Counted from the stretch's first letter, positions 47,680 through 57,749 are shown. The stretch is 64,000 nucleotides of DNA from Halomonas alkalicola (GCF_030704205.1 NZ_CP131913.1:3038001-3102000); one strand, 5' to 3'. Translations and numbers: made by a program. The notes: generated from the sequence alone by a model not told the origin.

Positions 47680-47935
47680 TCGACTGGTGTGCTGGACGGA
47701 TGAGTCATGGCGTGATTATGTCTATTGGCAACGTCAAGATAAGAAAACGCTAAAGAGAATCAATAAGCTAATAGCGGACGTCAAGCGCTCGCCGTTTGAA
47801 GGTATTGGTAAGCCCGAGCCACTAAAGGAGAACCTGTCCGGTTTTTGGTCTCGACGCATTGACGAATCAAACCGACTGGTTTACGTGGTGGAGGAGTCTT
47901 CGATCACGATCATCTCTTGCAGGTACCACTATTGA
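47672..47935 (+). CDS. yoeB: YoeB-family mRNA interferase toxin
   Basis: 87 residues. It matches YoeB along its length: CWTDESWRDYVYWQRQDKKT, PFEGIGKPEPLKENLSGFWS, RRIDESNRLVYVV and the terminal CRYHY. The catalytic Glu, Arg, His and Tyr positions are conserved. YoeB cleaves mRNA on the ribosome. The ATG at 47672 gives the usual N-terminus; ATG 47666 in frame is possible. It lies between the two AAA-ATPase copies. Confidence 0.94.
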   Translation: MSNRLVCWTDESWRDYVYWQRQDKKTLKRINKLIADVKRSPFEGIGKPEPLKENLSGFWSRRIDESNRLVYVVEESSITIISCRYHY

Positions 47936-48115
47936 ACCTTGATGGTTTCGCGCAAGTTTGGCGTGGTGACTGCTCCCCGCCCGGCTGGGCGAGGCTTCAC
48001 GCGGATTCTTGCTGAGAAGGTGCCTGGGAGGAAAAGCTGAGAATGCTCTGCAGACCTCTATGGAGCCTGCGATGCTACACTGGCGCTCTGCTGCACCGTC
48101 GCACCTGGAGGCGCC

Positions 48116-49693
48116 ATGTCCACCCTCGCTCGCAAGAAACTGCCCATCGGTATCCAGTCCTTCGAGAAACTTCGCAAGGAAGGGTGCTATTACGTCGACA
48201 AGACACCCCTGCTGCATCGGCTGGTAGAGGAGGGCGGTTATTACTTTCTCTCGCGGCCGAGGCGCTTCGGCAAGAGCCTGCTGCTGGATACCCTGGCCTG
48301 CCTCTTCGAGGGGCGCGAGGCGCTTTTCCATGGGCTTTATATCCACGACAAGTGGGAGTCGCAGCGCCGCCATCCGGTGATCCGGCTGAGCTTTGGCGAT
48401 GGCGTGCTGCAGAGCCGCGAGGCCCTGGATGTTCGCATCCGTGATCAGCTGTTCCGGGAGCGTGAGCGCCTGGGGGTATCGCTGAATCGCGAGACCGACA
48501 TTGCCGGGGAGTTTTCGGCGCTGATTCGCGACGCACACGCCCGGCATGGCGAACGCGCGGTGGTGCTGATCGACGAATATGACAAGCCAATCCTCGATAA
48601 CCTGCTGGAGCCGGAGCGTGCCCGGGCGCTGCGCGAGGGGTTGAAGAACCTCTACAGCGTGCTCAAGGATGCCGACCCGCACTTGGCCTTCGTGCTGCTT
48701 ACCGGCGTCTCCAAGTTCAGCAAGGTGAGTCTCTTCTCTGGCCTGAACAACCTCAACGACATCACCTTGGATGCCCCCTACGCCACGCTCTGCGGCTATA
48801 CCGATGCGGATATCGACCAGGTGTTTGCCGCAGAGCTGCCTGGATTGGATCGCGAGGCGATCCGCCACTGGTACAACGGTTACCGCTGGGGCGGGGAGAA
48901 CGTGACATCGGTCTACAACCCCTTCGATGTGCTGCTGCTGTTTCAGAAACGCCAGTTTGGGCCCTACTGGTTCGAGAGCGCCACGCCGACGTTTCTGGTG
49001 GAGCTGCTCCGGCAGCGGGGCGTGTTCACGCCGGCCCTGACCGCCTGGCATAGTCGGCCGGCGCTGCTGGGGCGTTTCGATGTGGACGATATCGCCACCG
49101 AGGCGCTGCTCTTTCAGGCGGGCTACCTGACGCTGCACGAGGTGCGCGAAGAGATTCCTAACCGGCCTTTCTATCGTCTGGGCTTCCCCAACCAGGAGGT
49201 GGAGATGAGCCTCAACGAGGCGCTGCTGCCGGTGCTGGGGCTGAACGACGATGCCCAGGACGACCTGATACTGCGGCTGCCAGGCCTGCTGAGAGAGGCG
49301 GACTTTGCGGGGCTGGAGTCCTACTTCAAGGCGCTCTATGCTGGCCTGCCCCACGACTGGTATCGCAACAATCCTATCGCCAGGTACGAGGGCCACTATG
49401 CCAGCGTCTTCTACAGCCACTTCGCTGCCCTGGGGGTGCGGGTCACGGTGGAGGATGCCAGCCACCACGGCCGGGTAGACATGACCGTGGAGGCCTTCGG
49501 GCACCTCTACCTGTTCGAATTCAAGGTGGTGGAGCAACTGCCCGAGGGCAGTGCCCTCGGGCAGCTCAAGGCTCGCGGCTACGCGGACAAGTATCTTGGC
49601 CGGGGCATGCCCGTTCATCTGGTGGGCGTGGAGTTCTCCCGGGAGCAGCGCCAGATCGTGGCCTTCGAGGTGGAGCAGGCGCAATTCGGGTGA
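48116..49693 (+). CDS. AAA-ATPase-like / PD-(D/E)XK nuclease-domain protein, copy 2
   Basis: A 525-residue near-twin of the gene at 45,576: same start, P-loop variant SRPRRFGKSLLLDTLACLFE, Walker-B-like VLIDEYDKPILDN and nuclease-like HHGRVDMTVEAFGHLYLFEF. Differences are scattered (for example REALFHGLYIHDKWESQ against REALFEGLYIHDKWEWQ), with more change near residues 215-260 and at the C-terminus. The ribosome-binding site and 30-50 bases upstream are also conserved between copies, including CTGCAGNCCTCTATGGAGC shared with the relic. Confidence 0.88.
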   Translation: MSTLARKKLPIGIQSFEKLRKEGCYYVDKTPLLHRLVEEGGYYFLSRPRRFGKSLLLDTLACLFEGREALFHGLYIHDKWESQRRHPVIRLSFGDGVLQSREALDVRIRDQLFRERERLGVSLNRETDIAGEFSALIRDAHARHGERAVVLIDEYDKPILDNLLEPERARALREGLKNLYSVLKDADPHLAFVLLTGVSKFSKVSLFSGLNNLNDITLDAPYATLCGYTDADIDQVFAAELPGLDREAIRHWYNGYRWGGENVTSVYNPFDVLLLFQKRQFGPYWFESATPTFLVELLRQRGVFTPALTAWHSRPALLGRFDVDDIATEALLFQAGYLTLHEVREEIPNRPFYRLGFPNQEVEMSLNEALLPVLGLNDDAQDDLILRLPGLLREADFAGLESYFKALYAGLPHDWYRNNPIARYEGHYASVFYSHFAALGVRVTVEDASHHGRVDMTVEAFGHLYLFEFKVVEQLPEGSALGQLKARGYADKYLGRGMPVHLVGVEFSREQRQIVAFEVEQAQFG

Positions 49694-49759
49694 GCGGGAG
49701 CTCTCGTGGTAGCATCGCCGCCCCGAGAGATCGCCACTAGTCAGGTATAAGGAGCCAAC

Positions 49760-52700
49760 GTGTCGGAGCACTTCCCTGAAGATCCTGCCCTTGACCTGTT
49801 CTGGGCCCTGATGGAGGTGGACTGGCCCACCGCCTTCGATGCCGCCACGCTGTCACGTGGCCTGGGCTATGCCCAGAAGGGGCGTGTGTACGAAGGGCTC
49901 AACCTGCAGGTCGGCAGCGACATGCTGGGAATCTTCGGGCGCGTGGCTGGGGGCCGCAAGCAGGCCTACATGACGCAGGTCTATCTTGATCCCAAGGGGC
50001 TCGACAAGGGGCTCTTTACCCTCTGCAACTGCCCGGTCGGCGTGCGCTGCAAGCATGCCGTGGCTCTGATCGAGACCTTCATGGAGCAGGTGGCCGAGGA
50101 GGGTGGCACCTGGCAGGAGGACAGCCCCGAGCCTGCTCCCGGCTCGCCCGCTGAATCGCCGATCGCCAACTCGTCGTCGCCTGCCGAGCTGGCATCTGCC
50201 AGAAGCGAGCGGCTGAAGCGCGACTGGGAGGCTTGGCTGGCCGCCCCGGCTCACCCAGGCCCTGACAGCGAGCGCGTTGGCGAGGAGTATCGCCTGGCGC
50301 TGTTTCTGAGCATCCCCGGTGCCTATCGTGACCCGATACTGCGGGTAGTGCCGGTGTGGGTGCGCCCGTCGCGTCAGAGCCGGCGTCATACGGGCTGGGT
50401 AGCGCCGCGGATCATCGAATCTGGCTCCCATGGTTTGCAGCCGGTTCCCGAAGGCGGCTGGTCGGCCGATCTTGAGGAAGCCCTGACCCTGCTGTTGCAC
50501 GGCCAACGAGAGTCCACCTGGGTGTCCGGCCAGGTGCGCGGCGCCACCCTGGTGTCGCAGGCCTTCCAGGCCCGGGCGCTGTGGCGCCTGCTGGAAGCTG
50601 AGGCTCCCCCGCTGCTGTTCCACGAGAAGCAGACCGGCTCGCCGCTGGCGCTGGGGCCTGCCGGGCAGTTGGCACCTTACTGGCAAGCCGATGAGGAGGG
50701 TGTCCAGCACCTTGAGCTGGACGTCCAGCCCGCTGACCTGCTCTCTCCAGCGGGGATCGTGCTGCGCGCAGGGCGCGAGCTGTGTTACCTGGACGTTGAG
50801 CAGGGCCTCTTCGGGCGCATGGCGGGAGACCCGGAATGGCTCAGCCGGGTCGCGCGGGCGCCGCCATTGCCCCCTGAGATGAGCGGCTGGTTGAGTGAGC
50901 GACTGCGCGAGGCACCGGCGCTGGCCGAGACCCTGGTCGCGCCGCACCAGATCGAGGAGCGCCACCTGGATGATGTGGTGCCGCGGCTCAAGGTCACCAT
51001 GCAGGCTGCCGCGGGGCAGCTGGGCTTTCGTGATGGGGCCCCGCTGCCGCGCTGGGTCGAGGGGGGGGCCGCGGTGGTGAGTTTCGACTACGCCGGCATC
51101 GAGGTGGCGCCTGAGCGTGGCGAGCGCGTGCAGGGCTTTCGCGACGGCCAGCGCCTGATCATCCGGCGCGATACCGAGGCGGAGCTGGCGCTGGTGCGCA
51201 GCCTGCCGCCGGGCATGGTCACCCTGGAGCGACTACGCGAACTTGGCGTGGTGCCGGCCTATCTGAAGCTGCCCAGCTGGTCGCTGCTGCTGCCGGTCGC
51301 GGGATGCCTGCCGGCCACGGTCCTGGAGTGGTCGACTCACCTGGCCGGCCCCGATGACTGGTGGGAGATGATTGCCCGGCTGCGCCAGGCCGGTTGCCTG
51401 GTTGAGTTCGATCATGACTTCCCCGAAGAGCCGACGTACCTGGAGCCGGACGACTGGTACGGCGAGCTTGAGCCGGCCGGCAACGGCTGGTTCGACCTGG
51501 CGCTGGATATCGAAGTGGAAGGCGAGCGCCTCAACTTGCTGCCGATCCTGCGTCGCCTGTTTCGGGATCCCGGCTTCCCGCTGGAGCCCGCCGAGGACGA
51601 AGCCGAGGATGCCAGCTGGACGCTGCCCCTGGCGGAGAATCGGCGCCTGGTGATGCCGCTCTCGCGCCTGCGCTCGCTGATGGCGCCTATCCTGGATTGG
51701 CTCAGCGACGAGAGTGACCCGGAGGCTGCGCTGCGTTTACCGGTGACCGCCGCCGAGAAGGTCGCGCCGCTTGCCGAACACGAGCGCTGGGCGGGGCGAG
51801 AAGACGTGACTGCCCTGGCCAGCCGCCTGCGCGCACTGCCCGCCAGCCTGCCGGCTCCCCCAGGCTTTACCGGGGAGCTGCGCGACTACCAGGCCCGCGG
51901 CATCGCCTGGATGCGCTTTCTCTCCGAGCTGGGCACCGGCGGCATCCTGGCCGACGACATGGGCCTGGGCAAGACCGTCCAGGTATTGGCGCATGTGCTC
52001 GATGAGCGCGCCCGCGGGGCGCTGACCCGCCCGACCCTGGTGGTGGCGCCCACCAGCCTGGTGGGCAACTGGTGCGCCGAGGCTGAACGCTTCGCCCCCG
52101 ATCTCAACGTCGTCGCCCTGCAGGGGGGTAAGGCTCAGCGCGAGCGCCAGTTCGAGGAGGCGCTTCCCAATGCCGACCTCGCGGTGACCACCTATGCGTT
52201 GCTGATCCGCGATCTCGAGCGCCTGCGCGAGCACGACTTCGGCCTGCTGGTGCTGGACGAGGCCCAGGCGATCAAGAACGCCGCCAGCCAGACCGCGCGG
52301 GCGGTGCGCGAGCTCAATGTGGCCCGCGCCATCGCCATGACCGGCACCCCTTTGGAGAACCACCTCGGTGAGCTGTGGGCCCAGCTCGACGCTGTGGCTC
52401 CCGGTGCCTTGGGCAGCCAGCAGTGGTTCGGTCAGCGCTTTCGCACCCCCATCGAGAAAGAGGGCGACGTTGAACTGCGCCAGCGGCTCTCCCGGCGCAT
52501 CGCGCCGCTGATGCTGCGCCGGACCAAGCAGCAGGTGCTCGCCGAGCTGCCGGAGAAGACCGAGACCCGCCGCGAGGTCACCCTGAGCGGCGCCCAGCGC
52601 GAGCTCTACGAGAGCCTGCGCCTGGCCCAGCACCAGCGGGTGCAGCAGGCGGTGGCCGAGCGCGGACTGGCCGGTTCCGGCATCGTGATGCTCGATGCGC

Positions 52701-53299
52701 TGCTCAAGCTGCGCCAGGTGTGCTGCGACCCGCGGCTGGTCAAGCTTCAGAGCGCGCGCAAGACGAAACGCTCGGCCAAGCTCCAACAGCTGCGCGAGCT
52801 GGTGGGACCCTTGGTGGAGGAGGGGAGGCGCATCCTGATCTTCTCCCAGTTCACCGAGATGCTCACGCTGATCGGTGAGGCCCTGGAGAAGGACGGCATC
52901 ACCTTCACCACCCTGACCGGCGACACGCCGGGCAAGACCCGCACCCAGCGGGTGGCGCTGTTTCAGCAGGGCGAGATCCCGGTGTTCCTGATCAGCCTCA
53001 AGGCCGGCGGTACGGGCCTGAACCTCACCGCCGCGGATACCGTAATCCACTACGATCCCTGGTGGAATCCGGCGGTGGAGGCCCAGGCCACCGGCCGTGC
53101 CCACCGCATGGGTCAGCAGAACCCGGTGTTCGTCTACAAGCTGGTGTGCGCCGGCACCGTGGAGGAGCGCATTCTCGACCTGCAGGCACGCAAGGCTGAC
53201 CTCGCCGCCTCGATCCTAGAGGGCGGTGCCGAGCGCCCGAGTGAGGGCCCGATGTTCGACGAAGAGGACCTGGCGCTGCTCTTTGCCCCGGTCGTCTAG
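49760..53299 (+). CDS. SWIM zinc-finger SNF2 family DEAD/DEAH-box helicase
   Basis: A 1,179-residue protein. An N-terminal SWIM zinc finger (LCNCPVGVRCKHAVALIETF, near residue 89) is followed by a long, poorly conserved middle region. The C-terminal SNF2 motor has Walker A GILADDMGLGKTVQVLAHVL near residue 727, LLVLDEAQAIKNAASQTARA (motif II), LMLRRTKQQVLAELPEKTET, and the helicase-C motifs ILIFSQFTEM, ISLKAGGTGLNLTAADTVIH and ATGRAHRMGQQNPVFVYKLV. Such proteins are DNA translocases widespread in bacteria; the specific job is unknown. The start is GTG with GGAG 7 bases upstream. Confidence 0.92.
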   Translation: MSEHFPEDPALDLFWALMEVDWPTAFDAATLSRGLGYAQKGRVYEGLNLQVGSDMLGIFGRVAGGRKQAYMTQVYLDPKGLDKGLFTLCNCPVGVRCKHAVALIETFMEQVAEEGGTWQEDSPEPAPGSPAESPIANSSSPAELASARSERLKRDWEAWLAAPAHPGPDSERVGEEYRLALFLSIPGAYRDPILRVVPVWVRPSRQSRRHTGWVAPRIIESGSHGLQPVPEGGWSADLEEALTLLLHGQRESTWVSGQVRGATLVSQAFQARALWRLLEAEAPPLLFHEKQTGSPLALGPAGQLAPYWQADEEGVQHLELDVQPADLLSPAGIVLRAGRELCYLDVEQGLFGRMAGDPEWLSRVARAPPLPPEMSGWLSERLREAPALAETLVAPHQIEERHLDDVVPRLKVTMQAAAGQLGFRDGAPLPRWVEGGAAVVSFDYAGIEVAPERGERVQGFRDGQRLIIRRDTEAELALVRSLPPGMVTLERLRELGVVPAYLKLPSWSLLLPVAGCLPATVLEWSTHLAGPDDWWEMIARLRQAGCLVEFDHDFPEEPTYLEPDDWYGELEPAGNGWFDLALDIEVEGERLNLLPILRRLFRDPGFPLEPAEDEAEDASWTLPLAENRRLVMPLSRLRSLMAPILDWLSDESDPEAALRLPVTAAEKVAPLAEHERWAGREDVTALASRLRALPASLPAPPGFTGELRDYQARGIAWMRFLSELGTGGILADDMGLGKTVQVLAHVLDERARGALTRPTLVVAPTSLVGNWCAEAERFAPDLNVVALQGGKAQRERQFEEALPNADLAVTTYALLIRDLERLREHDFGLLVLDEAQAIKNAASQTARAVRELNVARAIAMTGTPLENHLGELWAQLDAVAPGALGSQQWFGQRFRTPIEKEGDVELRQRLSRRIAPLMLRRTKQQVLAELPEKTETRREVTLSGAQRELYESLRLAQHQRVQQAVAERGLAGSGIVMLDALLKLRQVCCDPRLVKLQSARKTKRSAKLQQLRELVGPLVEEGRRILIFSQFTEMLTLIGEALEKDGITFTTLTGDTPGKTRTQRVALFQQGEIPVFLISLKAGGTGLNLTAADTVIHYDPWWNPAVEAQATGRAHRMGQQNPVFVYKLVCAGTVEERILDLQARKADLAASILEGGAERPSEGPMFDEEDLALLFAPVV

Positions 53300-53331
53300 A
53301 GCGGGTGAGCCAGGCCGGGCCTTCTTCTATT

Positions 53332-55119
53332 TCAGAACGTTTCCCACTCGGCCTCGGTGGAGGAGGGCGCAGTACGCACGGGGGCGGTGCGCCCCGGCGA
53401 GGGAGGGGCGGCTTGCTGATTCATCGCGGATGATGAGCCGGCGATAGCCGCTGGGACCTTGGCTTGCGGTGTCTTGCGCTGGTCGCCGGGCTCGTCGCCC
53501 AGCACAAAGGTGTCGATCAGGGCGCTGAGCTGGGTCGCATGGTGGCGCATCTCCTCGGCGGCAGAGGCGCTCTGCTGCACCATGGCGGCGTTCTGCTGGG
53601 TCATGGTGTCCATCTCGGCCACGGCGGTATTGATCTGGCCGATGCCGCTGTTCTGCTCTCGGGCACCGGCGCTGATCTCGGCGATGACGTCGCTGACTCG
53701 GGCCACGCTCTCGACGATCCCCTGCATGGTGGTACCGGCGCGCTCGACGATCTGGGTGCCCTCGCGGGTGTGGGCAACGGAGGCGTCGATCAGGGTGCGG
53801 ATCTCCTTGGCCGCCTCGCTGGAGCGGCTGGCCAGGGAGCGCACCTCCTGGGCCACCACGGCGAAGCCGCGACCCTGCTCGCCGGCCCGGGCGGCCTCTA
53901 CCGAGGCATTCAGCGCCAGGATATTGGTCTGAAAGGCGATGGAATCGATCAGGGTGATGATCTCGCTGATCTGGCCGGCGGAGTGGTCGATGTCGCCCAT
54001 GGTGCGTGCCACCTCGCGCATGGCGGTCTCACCTTCGCGGGCGACGCCGGCGGTCTCTTGGGCCAGCTGGTTGGCCTGCTCGGCGGCCTCGGCGCTGTGG
54101 TTCACGATGGCGGTGATCTGCTCCATGGAGGCCGAGGTCTCCTGGAGGTTGGCCGCGGCCTCTTCGGTGCGCGTGGCCAACTCGTCGCTGCCCTGGGCGA
54201 TCTCGCCGGCGGCCTGGTGCACGCTGTAGGTGCTGCGCCGCACGTCCCGCAGGGTCTCCTGCATGCGCGCCACGAAGGCATTGAACTGGGTGGCCAGGTC
54301 GCCCAGCTCATCGTTGCGCTGGGCGGTCAGGCGGCGCGTCAGATCGCCCGGGCCGCGGGCGATCTCGCCCATGGCCTCGGCGGTGCGACGAATGGGGCGC
54401 ACGGTGTGGCGCACCAGCACCAGGCTGACGGCGGCCACCGCGCCGAAGATCAGCAGGCCGAGCAGGGCGGTGGTGAGCAGGCTGCGGCGCAGCTCCGCCG
54501 CGGCTACCGTCTCGGCGGCCGCCATGCTCTCATCGATGTCGGTGACATAGACCCCCGCGCCCAGCACCCAGCCGAGCTCGGGAATGGCATCCACGTAGGA
54601 GTACTTGGGCTCTACCCGGTCGGTGCCGGGGTATTCCCAGGGATAGGCGTAGTGGCCGCCGCCGCTGCGGCCCACCTCGATGAAGTCGCGCACCAGGTAG
54701 CGCCCATCCGGCGCGCGCAGGCCGCTCATGTCGGTGCCTTCCCGTTCGCGGCTGTAGGGCAGCACCACATTGGTGCCGTCGAAGTCGTAGACGAAGATGT
54801 AGTTGTCGCCCTCGAAGCGGATGGCGCGGAGCACTTCGGCTGCAAGGCGGCGCTTTTCGGCCGCACTGAGCCCCGGGTTCTCGAGCACGGGCGTGATGGC
54901 GGAGCGGGAGCTCTGCACCACGTCCTGCACGCCGGTCTGGCGGGTATCGAGGAGCAGCTGGCGCTGCTGCTCCAGCTGCTGGCGGCTGTCCTGAATACGT
55001 GAGAGGGCCTGACTGGCGGTGAGCGTCAGGATTACCACCAGCAGGGGGATCAGGACCAGCAGCAGCAGGCGCGTCTGCAGCGAGAGCGCGCGCCTTAAGG
55101 GCGTTGCGGTGTGGGGCAT
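53332..55119 (-). CDS. Methyl-accepting chemotaxis protein with CheR-docking tail
   Basis: About 595 residues: a membrane helix ([20 protein letters not shown]), a periplasmic Cache-type sensor ([14 protein letters not shown] and [20 protein letters not shown] regions), a second helix ([18 protein letters not shown]), HAMP, and a signalling hairpin with [39 protein letters not shown]. It ends in EWETF, the pentapeptide that tethers CheR/CheB. The start at ATG 55119 is chosen because the sigma-28 promoter (55160-55186) ends at the next upstream ATG, which would lie before the transcription start. Confidence 0.93.
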   Translation of the reverse strand: MPHTATPLRRALSLQTRLLLLVLIPLLVVILTLTASQALSRIQDSRQQLEQQRQLLLDTRQTGVQDVVQSSRSAITPVLENPGLSAAEKRRLAAEVLRAIRFEGDNYIFVYDFDGTNVVLPYSREREGTDMSGLRAPDGRYLVRDFIEVGRSGGGHYAYPWEYPGTDRVEPKYSYVDAIPELGWVLGAGVYVTDIDESMAAAETVAAAELRRSLLTTALLGLLIFGAVAAVSLVLVRHTVRPIRRTAEAMGEIARGPGDLTRRLTAQRNDELGDLATQFNAFVARMQETLRDVRRSTYSVHQAAGEIAQGSDELATRTEEAAANLQETSASMEQITAIVNHSAEAAEQANQLAQETAGVAREGETAMREVARTMGDIDHSAGQISEIITLIDSIAFQTNILALNASVEAARAGEQGRGFAVVAQEVRSLASRSSEAAKEIRTLIDASVAHTREGTQIVERAGTTMQGIVESVARVSDVIAEISAGAREQNSGIGQINTAVAEMDTMTQQNAAMVQQSASAAEEMRHHATQLSALIDTFVLGDEPGDQRKTPQAKVPAAIAGSSSAMNQQAAPPSPGRTAPVRTAPSSTEAEWETF

Positions 55120-55159
55120 GGACAGGGTCTCGTCGTGGGGTGACTTGGAAGCATTTTCC

Positions 55160-55186
55160 ATATCGGCCCGGTAGGGCGAGACTTTA
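55160..55186 (-). promoter_or_regulatory. Sigma-28 (FliA) promoter of the chemoreceptor gene
   Basis: On the minus strand, TAAA, exactly 15 bases, then GCCGATAT. The last bases run into ATG 55161, so that ATG cannot be the start on this transcript. The rest of the 55,187-55,438 gap contains no gene and I see no other clear signal. Confidence 0.85.
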
Positions 55187-55438
55187 GTCGATCTGGCCAA
55201 ATCGCTTGAGACGCTCGGTGTCGTGGGCTGCGGTTATGCTATGAATCCAGGGAGCAGGCAATCGGCCACGAGGTCCAGCCGTAGTTCAGGGCTGGCGTGA
55301 CTCCCGCCCAGTGACGGTACCTCTGTTGCGGGTGCTGTCTGGCTGGGTGTGGCTTGATATGAGTCAATAATACTGTGTTAACTCTGTGTGTTAGCATCGT
55401 CGTCCTGTCAATATTCTTATAAAAAGTACAAGGAGAGC

Positions 55439-56050
55439 ATGGTGTTCGATTCCCTGCCTGCGGTGTTGGGTGTGGTCGCCCTGTTGGGAAGCCTGGCGGC
55501 GGCCGGGCTGGCGCTCTATCTATCTGTTGCGTTCCTGAGGCCACAGCGGGCGGCACGCAGCGCTGAGCCTGACGTCAAGCCGCGGCCCGGGCCGACCAGT
55601 GAGTCGACCCAGGATTCGCTACCCTCCCGCTCTGGCAATGGCCCGCGCCGTGCTCAAGCGGTCACGGCGCATAGCCTCTTCGTGATCTTTCCGGAGCCAA
55701 CGTCCGAGATACAGGCAGATGTAGTGGCATGGCTTCGCAAGGTGGAGGCCCGCTACGATTCCGTCTTCGAGGTCTTCAACGTGGCTGGTGAACAGCCCGC
55801 CAACCCGATCAAGGTCGCCAATGCCTTTCCGCCCGGCACCCTGCCGGATCTGCTGAACGGGCAGGGCAGCGATGGTTTCCAACTTCGCGGCCTGAGCCTG
55901 CTGGTGAAGCCGCCGCTGCGGCGAAGCCGTAACCAGCAGATGCACGTCTTCGTGGCGTTTGGCAGGGAGCTCGAGGCACTCGGCGGCGAGGTGCTCGATG
56001 CCGACCGGCAGCCGGCCACCGAGCAGACCTACGAGCGCATCCTGGGCTGA
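55439..56050 (+). CDS. Membrane-anchored protein resembling ZipA
   Basis: 203 residues: an N-terminal membrane helix (PAVLGVVALLGSLAAAGLAL), a Pro/Ser/Arg-rich linker (residues 36-75) and a compact C-terminal domain (about 78-203). The domain shows FEVFNVAGEQPANPIKVANA, FPPGTLPDLL, LSLLVKPP and LEALGGEVLDADRQPATEQT in the order and spacing of the FtsZ-binding domain of ZipA (A-N-MV-PGTF ... ADELGGVVLDDQR...T). ZipA itself is usually longer and sits near ligA. AAGGAG precedes the ATG. The ZipA relation is by eye and tentative. Confidence 0.5.
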   Translation: MVFDSLPAVLGVVALLGSLAAAGLALYLSVAFLRPQRAARSAEPDVKPRPGPTSESTQDSLPSRSGNGPRRAQAVTAHSLFVIFPEPTSEIQADVVAWLRKVEARYDSVFEVFNVAGEQPANPIKVANAFPPGTLPDLLNGQGSDGFQLRGLSLLVKPPLRRSRNQQMHVFVAFGRELEALGGEVLDADRQPATEQTYERILG

Positions 56051-56098
56051 CTCGCATCAGGCCTGCCTCAAGCTGCCCCGGCATTGGCCGATAGCTAG

Positions 56099-57694
56099 CA
56101 GTCTGTCGGGTTTTCGATAACGTCGTGAGATACTCGCTTCCAGCCGCCACCACCGGAACGTCGCCATGAGCCGCTTCATCCCCGTTGACCGCCAGACCGA
56201 TTATCTTCTGCCGCCTTCCGTGGACGAGTGGTTGCCCGATGACCACCTGGCGCGCTTCGTGGTGGATGTTGTCGAGCAGCTGGACCTCTCGGCGTTGACG
56301 CGGCGGTACGCCGGCCGGGGGCATAAGGCCCATCACCCGGCGGTGCTGCTGAGTCTGCTGGTCTATGGCTATGCCACCGGGGTGTATTCCAGCCGCAAGA
56401 TCGAGCGGGCCACCTATGACTCGGTGGCGTTCCGCTACCTGGCCGCCAACACCCATCCCGACCACGACACCCTGGCCACCTTCCGGCGGCGCTTCCTGCC
56501 CGAACTGGAGCAACTGTTCGTCCAGGTGCTCTTGCTGGCCCGCGAGATGAAGCTGCTCAAGCTCGGCACCATCGCGCTGGATGGCACCAAGCTCAAGGCC
56601 AACGCCAGCAAGCATAGGGCGCTGTCGTACGGCCATGCCAAGAAGCTGGAGGCTCAGTTCAAGGCCGAGGTGAAGGCGCTGACCCAACGGGCCGAGTCCG
56701 CGGATCGGGATGACGCCGCCGATGGCATGGACATCCCGGCGGAGATTGCCCGTCGCGAACAGCGCGCCTGGCGGCGATCGCCGAGGCCAAGGCCAAGATC
56801 GAGGCGCGGGCCGAGGAGCGAGACGCCGTCGAACAAGCCGCCTACCAGGAAAAGGTGGCGCGCCGTGAGGCGCAGCGGAAGGCCGGCAAGACGCCTCGGG
56901 GGCGGGATCCCGAGCCACCGACGGGCGGCCCCCCGCGACAAGGATCAGGTCAACCTCACCGACCCACAATCACGCATCATGCCGGTCACCGGCAAGGCCT
57001 TCGATCAGTGCTACAACGCCCAGGCGGCCGTCGATACGACGACACCCTGCTGGTCACCCACGTGCATGTCACCCAGGCGACCAACGACAAGCAGCAGGTC
57101 ATGCCGTTACTGACCGCATGGCAGGGCTACCCCGAGGCGTTGGGGCGCCCCAGTTGCCTGCTGGCCGACACGGGCTACTTCAGTGCGGCCAATGTCGATG
57201 CCTGCCAGGCCCATGGCATCGAACCGCTGCTGGCCATGAAGCGCGATGTCCATCATCTCCCCGTGTTCGAGCGCTTCGCGGCGGATCCGCCCGCCCCGGC
57301 GAGTGAGGATCCCGTCGAGCAGATGGCGCACCGCCTGAAGACCCGGGCGGGACGCGCCCTGTATGCGCTGCGCAAGCATACGGTGGAACCGGTCTTCGGC
57401 ATCATCAAGCACGTGATGGGGTTCCGGCAGTTCTCGCTGCGTGGCCTGGACAAGGTCAGCGGCGAGTGGCGACTGGCCACCCTGGCCTGGAACATCAAGC
57501 GAATGCACCGCCTGGCTGCCGGATGAGGGGAGATCCCTCACCGGGTAGCGCGTCACCGGGGTCAGGAGCGGTGCAAGGCGAGGCAGGGAGGGCCAACAGC
57601 GACTCTCTCTCCCGCCACATGACCGACTACCCTGCGAAGAAACCAGAGAGGGGACGTTGCTTCTACGCTTCATGCCCTCTAAACCGACAGACTG
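56099..57694 (+). mobile_element. IS1182-type insertion sequence, decayed
   Basis: Ends CAGTCTGTCGG and CCGACAGACTG are inverted repeats, with the 4-bp target CTAG on both sides (56095-56098 and 57695-57698). Length is 1,596 bp. The stretch from 57,527 to 57,694 is non-coding element DNA. Confidence 0.88.
56166..57526 (+). pseudogene. IS1182 family transposase with three frameshifts
   Basis: The first 200 residues are in frame (MSRFIPVDRQTDYLLPPSVD, HPAVLLSLLVYGYATGVYSS, LGTIALDGTKLKANASKHRA). The frame changes near 56,765 (extra GC in a CGCGC run), returns near 56,930 (poly-C) for KDQVNLTDPQSRIMPVTGKA, and shifts again near 57,037 for TLLVTHVHVTQATNDKQQVM through ALYALRKHTVEPVFGIIKHV. Three shifts make it non-functional unless they are sequencing errors. 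Confidence 0.85.
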
Positions 57695-57749
57695 CTAGCG
57701 GGCCTCGCGGGGCCAGGCGAAGATGGCGCTGGAAATCGAGGGGAATCGC

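Noticed and set aside
49760..53299. DISARM-type defence helicase
   Set aside because: The SWIM-SNF2 architecture is common in bacteria, and no methylase or other DISARM partner is adjacent.
53332..55200. Chemoreceptor starting at TTG 55200 or ATG 55161
   Set aside because: Both lie within or upstream of the sigma-28 promoter, so they would not be in the transcript.
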